Source: Rhipicephalus microplus (taxonomy: Eukaryota > Arthropoda > Arachnida > Ixodida > Ixodidae). From it: a stretch of DNA of 64,000 nt. The number at the start of each line of letters is the position of its first letter. Within the stretch, counting starts at the first letter, position 1. The position numbers and the translations under genes were made by a program. The stretch lies in contig NC_134700.1 in the NCBI RefSeq assembly GCF_043290135.1, positions 82,006,500 through 82,070,499 of the forward strand, given 5' to 3'. This document shows positions 54,259-64,000 of this stretch, piece by piece. The notes under the pieces are model-generated. The model made no database searches and was not told the origin of the DNA. It was given only the letters and a program-made list of their open reading frames with translations.

Positions 54259-55388
54259 ATGACCTTGGACAGAAAATACGTGGCTGCAATTTTTAAGCGA
54301 ACAGTTGCCGCTGCGAAGGCTAACTATGATAGCCAACGCTCCGAGCTCCTTTCAAAGCCTCGCCACAGGAAATCACTTTCCAACTTTCTTAAAGCCCAAA
54401 AAGTAATCCCACCACCAATAAACCTCGAATCGATAGTCTCAACGCCAAGTGAGTTGCCTACTTTTCTAGAAAATATTGCTCAAGGGCTGGAAAGCCGCTT
54501 CACGGCTGCTTACGTTTACCACTCGCCGTGCTCTGTTAACAGTAGTGACTTTGAAGACGTTGGAGCGTCGGAAATTGCACAAGTAGTGAAAATTTTACCC
54601 AATTCTGCTCCAGGTTCTGATGGAATAACTGCATTGGTAATAAAAATAATCCATAAAGTATCGCCTCAACATTTGTTTGGAATAGTTAACCACTCCATTA
54701 GACATTTGTGGATTCCGCCTGAGTGGAGAATCGCGACAATAATTCTTTTATTAAAGAAACATGGAGCGGGGTTTACTTTTGATAACATTAGGCCCATTTC
54801 ACTCACCCCTAATTTGGTAAAACTAATGGAAAGGCTTCTACACATTAGGCTAGACAACTAGTTGGACGAAAATGCAATTGTAATTCCATGCCAAATTGGA
54901 TTCAGGCGTGGTTGCTCCATTTCATGAGCCCATATTCATCTGCAAAGCAGGATACAACTAGCTCGTTCTAAGAAACAGGTTTCCGCCTTAGTAACTTTAG
55001 ATATTGCAAAGCTTATGACAGCGTGGAACACATTAAACTAATAAATTCGCTAACACAAGTCGGTTTACCAAATTACTTTGTGGCATGGATTTACTCCTTT
55101 CTAAAACATAGAGAATTCTATTGCTCTCAATCTGGCATGTCGTCTTCAAAGTATAAGCAAACTAGAGGTATCCCTCAAGTTTCGGTACTTTCACCATTAT
55201 TATTTATTATTTTATTGCGCACATTTCCAGTACAACATGATGTACAAGTGTATGTCTACGCTGACAACGTCGCCTCTTTTGCTACAGCTACAGATATACA
55301 TACATTATATTTGATGCTACAGTTTTATATGAACGCTCTGGACACGTGGTTAGACGACATTAATCTATCATTAAACATTTCCTTTTAA
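54259..55388 (+). pseudogene. I-like LINE reverse transcriptase
   Basis: Two frames. 54259-54861 has LPNSAPGSDGITALVIK, PPEWRIATIILLLKKHGAGF and NIRPISLTPNLVKLMERLL. A stop and shifted frames cover FRRGCSIS and LDIAK.YDSVEH (first Asp altered or shifted). 55023-55388 has TRGIPQVSVLSPLLF and VYVYADNVASFA, where the catalytic YADD reads YADN. The second catalytic Asp is thus changed to Asn. Confidence 0.82.
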
Positions 55389-56005
55389 ATGCAGTCGTAG
55401 TTTTTCCTACTACACTTCAGATTTCCGTACTTTACAGACAGGAATTTACCCTGCAGGTGAAATCGATTAAATACTCATGAGTGACATACTGAAAACCTAA
55501 ATTGGAGTCCACATATAGAAAATAAGGCAGCTAAAGGAGCACCAGCACTTGGGATGCTTCGTAGACTCAGCAATAAACGTTTTGGTTTACGCCGTGGTAT
55601 GCTGGTCATGATATATTGTACGTATGTTTGCCCAATATTCGAGTTTGCCTGTGTCTTGTTTTCTGGAGCACCCGCCCACAAAATTAGACCACTGGTACTA
55701 CTAGAAGGTTAAGCAGTACGTATATGTCTAGGGCTCCCTAAATTTGTCACAATTAATATTTTATATAAGGAAGCGCGCCTGCCTTCTCTTTGCGCTAGGT
55801 TCCAAATACTAGCAGCCCGTACCTACCTAAAAATATACGCATCCCCACATAGGAGGTTTCAATATGTTTTCATTAATACGCCGACGTCTTTTTTTACCAA
55901 CAGTGGTCTAGAATAAAGCGTCCACAAGTCACCGTCGTACAGAAGCCCTTGGAAACATTACAAGTTAACCTTCATGAAGTACGTGTTAACCCCTATTAAA
56001 ACAAA

Positions 56006-56344
56006 GTGAGAACACCTGTTCAAACAATGCAAATAGAATTCGATAATATATTTGCTATTAATTCCAAAGCTCTTCCCAGTAGACACCTAAATGCCATTTG
56101 GAAAGACCACCTGGGAAGATTAGACATAAAGATTGTAATTGCAACTGATGCTTCAGTTCGCGAAGAGAAGGCAGGAGTCAGAATTGCATCTTCAGTGTTG
56201 GATTGGTCTTTTTTTTATTTGTTTACCTATTTTACACCTATTTATCAAGCGGAATTACTTGCAATTCTCTTAGCGTTACGAAAATTACCTCAATCAATAA
56301 CAGATGCTATTATTCGTTCAGAGTGCTTGTCTGTGTGTAGTTAA
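56006..56344 (+). pseudogene. I-like LINE RNase H
   Basis: IKIVIATDASVREEKAGVRI keeps the first catalytic Asp (Asn in the copy at 0.56 kb); YQAELLAILLALRKL keeps the Glu; the third position reads RSECLSVCS where TDS is expected. Upstream is the usual linker (SRHLNAIWKDHLG). Confidence 0.8.
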
Positions 56345-56512
56345 TTAACTGCGCCTAATATGGCCAATGCTTTAAAAGTAGTTGACGCCCTTGCCCAAAG
56401 ACATTTATGACTCCTTCGCTTGGTATGGATACTAGGGCATAAAGGTTTGACCCTCAACTAATATGTATATACACTCGCAGTGGCCTAACATAATTATCCT
56501 ATAATTTCTATA

Positions 56513-56965
56513 TTGCCGACGCTAGCATCTATCGCCATAGCACGCTTTAAAAAATTTGTCATATCAGATCAGTTTGAAAAATCTCACTTCGCCACATCTG
56601 AATTTTCTCACCTTAAGTACCCCTGGAATAATCGATGGTGCTCTTCTAGAATGGCGGAGATATCAATTACGAGACTAAGATGCGAAGTGCCCCCTCCTAA
56701 ACTTTTATCTACACAGGTCTGGTCTGGCACAGTCTCCCCTATGCCTCCACTGCAACGAGAGTGAATCCCCTCACCATTTCCTCTTAACATTCAGGTTATA
56801 TACAAACCAAAGAAAGAGACTTTTAGAAGAACGTCTCCGTAGGTTGGCTCTAAATTTATCCCTTCTGGTGGTCCTTTCCTTTGGAGCAACTGAATAGGAA
56901 TTAAGCCACAAGAACGTTTGTGAGGCCGTATGCGATTTTCTAAAGGCAACAAAACGAATAGAATG
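56513..56965 (+). pseudogene. I-like LINE C-terminal block
   Basis: SEFSHLKYPWNNRWCSSRMA and ITRLRCEVPPP match the 1.0-kb copy. They are followed by CNESE-type Cys/His residues and LSHKNVCEAVCDFLKATKRI to a stop near 56968. One internal TAG. The role of this zinc-like tail in LINEs is not settled. Confidence 0.7.
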
Positions 56966-57190
56966 TTAAGCTGAGGCATAAATACACTTTATTTCAAACC
57001 ATATTAGCTTGCTCGTTTTTTGAAATAACTCTATTTATTTCATTTCTAGTGTATCGTATACCAATTGGTTCTTTGATAAACAACCTTATCTAAATTATCC
57101 GGCTGGTAAAACAATTTCATCTCACAAATGAGGCACCATCAGTTTCATGGCCGATCCCCCATGGTGGGTTGCACCAGGACTCAGAGGAAC

Positions 57191-57529
57191 AACCAACCAT
57201 CCAACTAATTAACTTGGAGTGTGAGCAACCGGGAAAGTATAAAAATGGCATACGTAATATTAAGCAGAAACTTATGCTACTTGACGAAGAATGCTACCGC
57301 GGTGGACTCGTTCGTGCTATAGGGCTGAGACTTTAGCTGCTGTAGTGACGCCAACCGAAAGAGCGTTAGGGGTATAAAAAAAACGAACGCTCGACGGAAT
57401 TACATTGAAAATAAATAGAGAAGGGTGGTAACAAAATAACCCATACCGATAACATTTTAAGCGTATTTTCAAACCGTTTTGAAAACCTTTTTGATTGTAG
57501 ACAGGTGAACCTAAAATGATTTACAGCGG
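57191..57529. other. No recognised gene
   Basis: Short AT-rich segment between two LINE remnants. CTACCGCGGTGGAC at 57296 resembles the first bases of the Ruka head, but nothing follows. Confidence 0.4.
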
Positions 57530-59640
57530 AATATTTAGGACGCGTGCCACTAGAGAGTGAGGAAGTGAAAAGCGCGTTGAAATTATCTATATCTGCATCT
57601 GAGGTTGAACGGGTGATTGATAAATTAAATCACGGCAAGTCTCCGTGGGACTAGATGCTCTTTGTACCAAGTGATACAAGTGTTTTCAGAGTGAATTGTC
57701 TCCTATACTTGCTGGCGTCTGTAACGAGGCATAGGAAAAAAAGAAATTACGCTGTCCTTTGCTGAATCACGTACCGTTCTGATTCCAAAAACAGATGAGG
57801 TTGAATATCTCAAGCAAATCCCAACGTACAGGTCAATCGCACTTACAAACGTACACTACAATATATTAATGAAAATTTTTGCTTGTAGACTACAGTCAGC
57901 AATAAAAGATATCGTTGGTCAACACCAAACGTATGGAATAAAATGTCGTTTCATAGTAAGAAGTGTTAATAAAATGCGGAATGTTCTCGAATGTGTTGGC
58001 ATCAGTAAAGCTCATGAGGCCATACGCCAGCTAGATCTGAAGAAAGCGTTTGATTGCGTCGCCCACGTTATCTTGTTTGCTGTATTGGAGCACATTATAG
58101 TTGGTAAGCTAATTACTCACGGTGCAGCCATGCATATCGACATGGTAGCACAAGACCAATAATTCACAAGACATTGGGCCTCCTCGTTAGAAATGAGCCC
58201 TCAGTGCGTCAAGTTTGCCCTGTCAGTTCACGGTGGTTTCGCATCTACATTGAAACATTACGCTGCTCGATACTGCAGAACGACCTCATTAGTGGGTTTA
58301 GATTACAATCCTCAGAGGTCAAACTACTCACATACGCTGATGATGTTGCGATTTGTAGTACTTCCTATGAAGTTATTGTAAAACAATCAGGGTTTCTAAA
58401 TCTTTAGCCGAAGTTACAGGAAGCCACATAAACTTGTGGTTATTGCCTCGGCTTTTGGAATGGATATTGGCTTTCAACACCAGAATTTTTCGCAGCCATT
58501 AAATGAACAAAACGCCAGTTAATTATCTCAGAGTTCCGCTCGAGTTATACAAGAGTACTGATGATTTTTGAATACAGCAAACAAAATTAATTAAAGAGAA
58601 AGCGAATAGGTGGAATGCAGCTTATCCATGTTTGGTACGGCTAATGCATGCAACTGTTTTTTTGTGTCTAAGCTATGGTATGTGACGCAAGAGCTGTACC
58701 ATTCCCGAGTCGACGTGCAAAGAAAACATTGGGTATTTGCAATATTTGCGCGGGGGTCTACCTGGGAAAGGTGCAGTTGCATGAATTCGTTTAGAGGGGC
58801 GAAGTGTGCAGGCCTTGGGCAAGGACATTTGTTTATCAAGCAGTTAGTAATTAGGTGTTTCTTTTTCCGCGAGACAAAAAAATCCTTTCGTGCTAACAGT
58901 GCGTCATACAAGACTAAGTAGACTGTTGCTTAAGTTTGTTGTGAGCACTCAAGTTAACACAGGGCTGTTGAAGGATACATAGGTTGAGGCCAGCGTGTGG
59001 TTTTTGAGTGTTCATTTTTTGACTGACTACCTGCGGTCTGTTGAAAAGAAAAAAAAACTACAAAGATTTATGTGACACTACGCTCTGCATCCCACTGTAC
59101 AAAACACTATATACAGTATGCTAGGGTCAGAATGTGCATAAACGAGTTATAAAAAATGCCGGCAGCTCCAAGTGGAAAAGCGTTCTTTCTTTTGAAATTA
59201 CACACCATGACTCTTCCTGTAGGAATCTTCCTAGAGCAGTGTGGGGTTTATATGCCATGGGGATTTCACTGTCTAATCTGTAACAAACCAAAAACTATTG
59301 ACCACGTTTTCCCGCATTGTTGGAAAAAAAGAATACTTTTGGAACGTATTACAAAAGACAATTAACAAAAAGTTTCCGTTAGACCTTGATTGAATCAGGT
59401 ATTTGACAATAGGGATTGATGATGGATTACCCTTCGATTTCCTCATGATGACTACCTTGCACAGTATATGGCGCTCTAGAATAACTAGATTTCACTATGT
59501 CCCTAACAGGTGACCAGCAAGAGAGTATTTTAAAGAAAGTATCTCAAGGTTTCTCGAGGTAGTAAGAACATATGAATGTGTACCTTTATGTTTAGGAAGG
59601 GTAAAAGCCCTACTGACCATGAAGGAATTTTAGAACATGA
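57530..59640 (+). mobile_element. Tx1/L1-like LINE, RT to C-terminus
   Basis: Blocks over many frames: VERVIDKLNHGKSPW (57600), VEYLKQIPTYRSIALTN, MKIFACRLQSAIKDIVGQHQ (57869), LDLKKAFDCVAHVILFAVLE (first Asp region), CSILQNDLISGFRLQSSEVK and LLTYADDVAIC (catalytic YADD, about 58330-58360). The C-terminal region has FFVSKLWYV, GLGQGHLFIKQLV and a zinc-like CLICNKPKTIDHVFPHC. YADD remains, but frame breaks make it dead. Probably the same family as 50.1-51.56 kb. Confidence 0.78.
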
Positions 59641-59755
59641 TGTGTCATAATATTATGGTTTACGGCCCTTGTTATTTTGTTATGTTTGCTATGCATTGTA
59701 ATATATTTATTTTAGCCCTCTGTGTTTGAAGTTTAACCGGAAATAAAGAAAACAA

Positions 59756-59938
59756 CGGCGTGGCTCAGTGGTAGAATACTTGGCTGGCACGCAGCGGACC
59801 CGGACTCGAGCCCCACTGTGCCCTTGGTATTACGTTTTCTTTTCCTATTCTGCGATAGTGGTTATGGACGCCGAAGGTGGTGGAGGCGGACAGCTACGGC
59901 ACCGCGCGTGACCCGAGTTTTGATCTTGTAACAGCTGT
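59756..59938 (+). mobile_element. Second tRNA-derived SINE family, copy 2
   Basis: Head GGCGTGGCTCAGTGGTAGAA (near-perfect A box TGGCTCAGTGG), B-box-like GGACTCGAGCCCC, then a body with GTGGTTATGGACGCC, GGCGGACAGCTACGGC and TTGATCTTGTAACAGCT, colinear with 35668-35875. It follows a LINE-like AATAAAG end. Confidence 0.78.
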
Positions 59939-60248
59939 GTACGTATTGCAGGAGGCCCCTTTAATGTCTCGGCCAATCGCGCATGGTCAAATGCCCCAAG
60001 GAATGTAGTAGCCAAACCAGCAAACCTCCATTTTTAAAACAAAAACAACTATGACATTGAGCTCGGTAACCGAACCTTTTTCATACTTTTTATAGTTTTT
60101 TTTGTAATTTTTTTGTAGGATTCGATGCAAAACGTCATACGTTTGCTGCGTGGCACCACAATTTTCCGTATGTCTCCGAGATTGCGACGCTTACATTTAA
60201 CTTATGGATGCTCAAACAGGGCAGGAAACTGCTTATCAATAGTATGCG
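59939..60248. other. No recognised gene
   Basis: T-rich stretch near 60080-60120. Nothing assigned. Confidence 0.4.
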
Positions 60249-60254
60249 TTTATT
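60249..60254 (-). terminator. Polyadenylation signal (AATAAA on the minus strand)
   Basis: TTTATT on the + strand, 48-53 nt downstream of the stop codon at 60302, a normal distance for a short 3' UTR. Confidence 0.5.
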
Positions 60255-60301
60255 TCCGGACAATGTAAGGATATTACTCTTAGGAACCGACTACATGCTT
60301 C

Positions 60302-60507
60302 TTATAAATGTTGTAGCAAGTTTTGTTTCGCGTAGTGACACGCAACAATCCACAGGGGCCCCGTCGAGCCCAGAGCACTGATGGCGGACGATTGCATTAA
60401 GCCGCTCGTGGCTCCGTCTTCAAAGCTCATGTAGTCTTCGTAGAGAAACTTGGCGTCACGCCTCAAGTCTTTCTCCGGCTTGCTCTTCTCGATCCTCGCA
60501 GCAATAT
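60302..60507 (-). CDS. Candidate 3'-terminal exon of an unknown host gene
   Basis: Minus-strand acceptor TTTCTTATATGCAG ends at 60508. The open frame (phase: two bases complete a codon) reads IAARIEKSKPEKDLRRDAKF, then LYEDYMSFEDGATSGLMQSS, and stops TAA at 60302-60304. Codons are GC-rich at third positions, unlike nearby decayed repeats. An AATAAA lies about 50 nt downstream. Upstream exons were not found in the window and would lie at higher coordinates. Charged, helix-prone and soluble-looking; no family recognised. Confidence 0.55.
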
Positions 60508-60603
60508 CTGCATATAAGAAACAGCAGCATTCTAGGGCCTCTGGTTGGAATAGTTGCTGATTCTTATATGTCACGCAACAAGAATATTCTGATAAGCACC
60601 AAC

Positions 60604-60740
60604 GTAGTGGCGCGCTTTGAAAATATCGACCACCTAGATTTCTCTAAAGCGTACCTAAAGTTAAGTACACGGGCCTCTATCATTTCGCCGCCATCAAAAG
60701 TGTGACCAGAATTTTATCCTGTCTTCCTCGCGTCAGCAGA
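60604..60740 (-). mobile_element. Degenerate Ruka-like SINE
   Basis: Blocks AAAATATCGACCACCTAGAT, GTACACGGGCCTCTATCATT, TCGCCGCCATC in SINE order. The tRNA head is largely lost. Old copy, next to the candidate exon and upstream of it in transcription. Confidence 0.65.
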
Positions 60741-62259
60741 AAAGCACCATACCTCAATCAAAGAAGAACGCTTGTTAAATTAAAATCAATCCGTGCAACA
60801 CTTTCGGATCACGAGAAATCTTTTAATGAATTTACTACAAAACTTAAAAACTGAATTGAAGTGCTTGTCATTCAACAGTTCATTCAACACGGAAAAACTT
60901 CAAGTGGCTACTTATGAATGCGCCAACGAAACCCACTCGTGGTTTTTTTTTCTTTACTTCTTCTTTGCCACCACATAAAGATTACTCAGAAATTTTAACG
61001 CACTGGCACATCTTCGGCATTTTCAGTGCGTAAAGTAGGCTATACCTGTGCTTCGGAAGTGGTGCTGGGTTCGAAAGACGCCTGAAGAACTGCTCTGATA
61101 AGAAGTTTCAGTTCGAAGCAAATGTTCGTCTCTAAGCATAATTTAATGGGTTAGACTGGCCATCTCTTTGTGTTGCCTAGTAGAGGGGAGTGCTCCATCT
61201 ACGTTTCGCTTTTCTTCTACGGCATAACTTAAATCAATCTTTGCCATTCGACCATTCCACGCAGAATGCGATTTTAAGGGACTATCTATGTAGCCGCCTA
61301 CGTCTCGACGTAATAGTGGCCGTCTCCTTACAGTGGTGCATATCAAAAAGGGTACAGGTGAAATTCACTGTATATAGAAGATCGCTCGCTTGTTATCACA
61401 TTAAAAGCCTTAGCTCCGGATCCTGTCATCTTTTCTTTTTCTCTACAAACGTACGGTATATACTAGCTTATATAGCAGGCCGTGATATCAGTACATGTTT
61501 AACAGGTGATTAGCAGAGCTAGCCGTGGTACGCAGGTACACGCCACATGTGACAGAGTCAACATTTGCCCAGGCTTTGAAATCGTAACAGTGAAGTGCGA
61601 ATGAGCTCGAGCCACAGAAAAAGGGATGCCGTTGTTTTTGATGGCTCATTTATTTTTATGAGAGCAAAAAATAAAACAAAAATTTGAGCCTAGGTATTCC
61701 AGATGGCAGAAAAGTGCTCGACCAGAGAGTCACGCTAGGGCTTTAAGCTCTCTTGGAAAAATACTCGCGACAAGCTTCATGTCCGACAAAGGCATATCCA
61801 TGTTGCAGAGTTCTATTTTTCATTTCATACAAATGAAATAAATTGCATCGTAAACGTTTGACTCCGCGACTGACAGTAAGGCGTCCCACTTGACTAGAAA
61901 TATGCATATTATGGCACTCTACACTTTACGCTGAGAAAACATTATGCCAAAATGACGCCAGTCGGCTGTCCGATTTTATATCATTGTAGTAATTATTAGC
62001 TAAGAATAAATGAGTCTGTAACTTTTAGTAACGGGCCGCGTTTGACTACAGAACAATTCCACAAGAAGGCTGCCTGGGTGGATGGATGGACATATGGCTG
62101 CACGCTCTAGATCGGGTGGTGGCTAGCGCCACCTAGCCGTAATACTTAGTGAACAAAAACTAAATTTGTCTTTGTTTTTGCTTTAAATAGTGAAGTTAAG
62201 GACTGAAATTTTCAGTCAAGAATGTAATTTTCACTCGTACCTTGATTGTTGTCCCAATC
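60741..62259. other. No recognised gene
   Basis: The short frames (61143-61346 -, 61190-61513 +) lack domains; T run near 60943. If the exon at 60302 is real this would be intron. Nothing else seen. Confidence 0.4.
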
Positions 62260-62650
62260 ATATGACCTCCTTTTGGTTATTCCTACCCGCTTAAAGTCTA
62301 TTTTGCCCTTTGGTCCCTAAAGCCAATTGCTTTAAACAACTCTGCGCCATCATCCTTACCTATATGGTGAAGCCCTTTACAGAACATTATCAAGTGTTCG
62401 ACAGTTTCTTCTTCCTCTCCACACGCACTGTATACTATGTCTACTCATTTCTATTTAGCCCGATAAGCCTTAGATGGCGATACTCCAATACTGACCTTAA
62501 ACAGTGCAAAACTACGCCAAGAATTATCAAATATCCTTTGCTTGGCAACTTCCGGATTAGAACTTCGATAGATCTCCAGTGCCGACATCTTAATCATGCC
62601 TATTCTTCCCATGTCGGTCTCCGTTTTGTTCTCCTTCTTCTTAACCATTA
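62260..62650 (-). mobile_element. LINE C-terminal fragment
   Basis: The minus strand reads KVSIGVSPSKAYRAK, then, across a frame break, YSACGEEEETVEHLIMFCKG, the Cys-rich C-terminal block of a non-LTR ORF2, then a stop. The upstream frame 62451-62648 has SALEIYRSSNPEVAKQRIFD. Clade not assigned. Confidence 0.5.
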
Positions 62651-62699
62651 GTTCTTTTTTATTCGGCCGCCTGCTGGGCTCTAAGTATTAAATTTGAAG

Positions 62700-63780
<1,081 letters not shown>

Positions 63781-64000
63781 CAGCGTTTGTTTTATTGTGT
63801 CACGCCGGTGATGCCACTCCAGTCACCGATATTCTCCTAGTAGAGATCAGTGGATCTGCCCACTCACTTTATTTGTGGATCTGCATGCCATATTCGCAAC
63901 TCAAATGACCATGAGAAGGCGCTGCGGATTTGCAGCATAGCAGATTCACGGAGGTCACAGCGTCCGCTGTCGCTAACACAAATATTCAGTTTTCTGCAGT
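63781..64000. other. No recognised gene
   Basis: End of the window after the tandem repeat array; nothing assigned. Confidence 0.4.

Larger units (their letters stand above)
54259..57190 (+). mobile_element. I-like LINE, RT to 3' end
   Basis: Non-LTR element with RT (54259-55388), RNase H (56006-56344), C-terminal block (56513-56965) and the 3' motif GGCCGATCCCCCATGGTGGG near 57147-57166, followed by an (AACC)-like tail. The same family as the fragment at 306-1691. Endonuclease and ORF1 are absent (5' truncated). Dead through frameshifts and stops. Confidence 0.82.

Overview
The window is nuclear DNA from an arthropod and almost certainly from a metastriate hard tick (Rhipicephalus-like). 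The main reason is about ten copies or pieces of a tRNA-headed SINE that matches what I know of Ruka, first described in Rhipicephalus appendiculatus. Tick-type non-LTR and Ty3/gypsy retrotransposons and large (TATC)n, (ATT)n and (TA)n microsatellites agree with this. I see no bacterial operon, rRNA gene, CRISPR array or intact functional tRNA gene. Host coding DNA is confined to a possible two-exon membrane-protein gene (39465-39723 plus 44883-45388, +) and a possible 3'-terminal exon (60302-60507, -). Species and clade names rest on remembered family features, not on a search.

Layout. 0.3-10.1 kb: the 3' end of an I-like LINE, then a 4.4-kb unit present twice in tandem (1262-5681 and 5684-10072). 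9.5-20.6 kb: an old Ty3/gypsy element A (-) split by a TIR element in its reverse transcriptase and by a Ruka-like SINE in its gag; the SINE is split by a younger complete gypsy element B (174-bp LTRs, ATAT target duplication) and by a 5'-truncated RTE LINE (12-bp target duplication). 20.7-24.6 kb: the 5' half of an I-like LINE (-), carrying an 845-bp TIR element that contains a TATA/Initiator core promoter. 24.9-26 kb: a (TATC)n array plus ~147-bp tandem repeats. 27.2-28.8 kb: gypsy C with a nested SINE. 29-33 kb: a nearly full CR1/Jockey-like LINE (-). 33-35 kb: gypsy D with a nested SINE. 35.4-46.9 kb: sparse DNA with a second tRNA-derived SINE family, LINE 3' ends, a GATA array and the candidate two-exon gene. 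47-49.3 kb: a second 5'-half I-like LINE. 50.1-59.6 kb: pieces of a Tx1/L1-like LINE on either side of two I-like LINE remnants. 59.7-64 kb: a second-family SINE, the candidate terminal exon, LINE debris and a second (TATC)n/147-bp repeat array with a nested SINE.

There is no pathway here. The relationships are those of transposon ecology: SINEs use LINE machinery (long target duplications, truncated copies), gypsy elements insert into SINEs, and every retroelement reading frame carries at least one disabling change. The most useful objects are the four-level insertion stack, which gives a relative chronology; the promoter-carrying TIR element at 22 kb; and the two microsatellite/147-bp-repeat composites, which resemble non-autonomous Helentron (HINE) elements.
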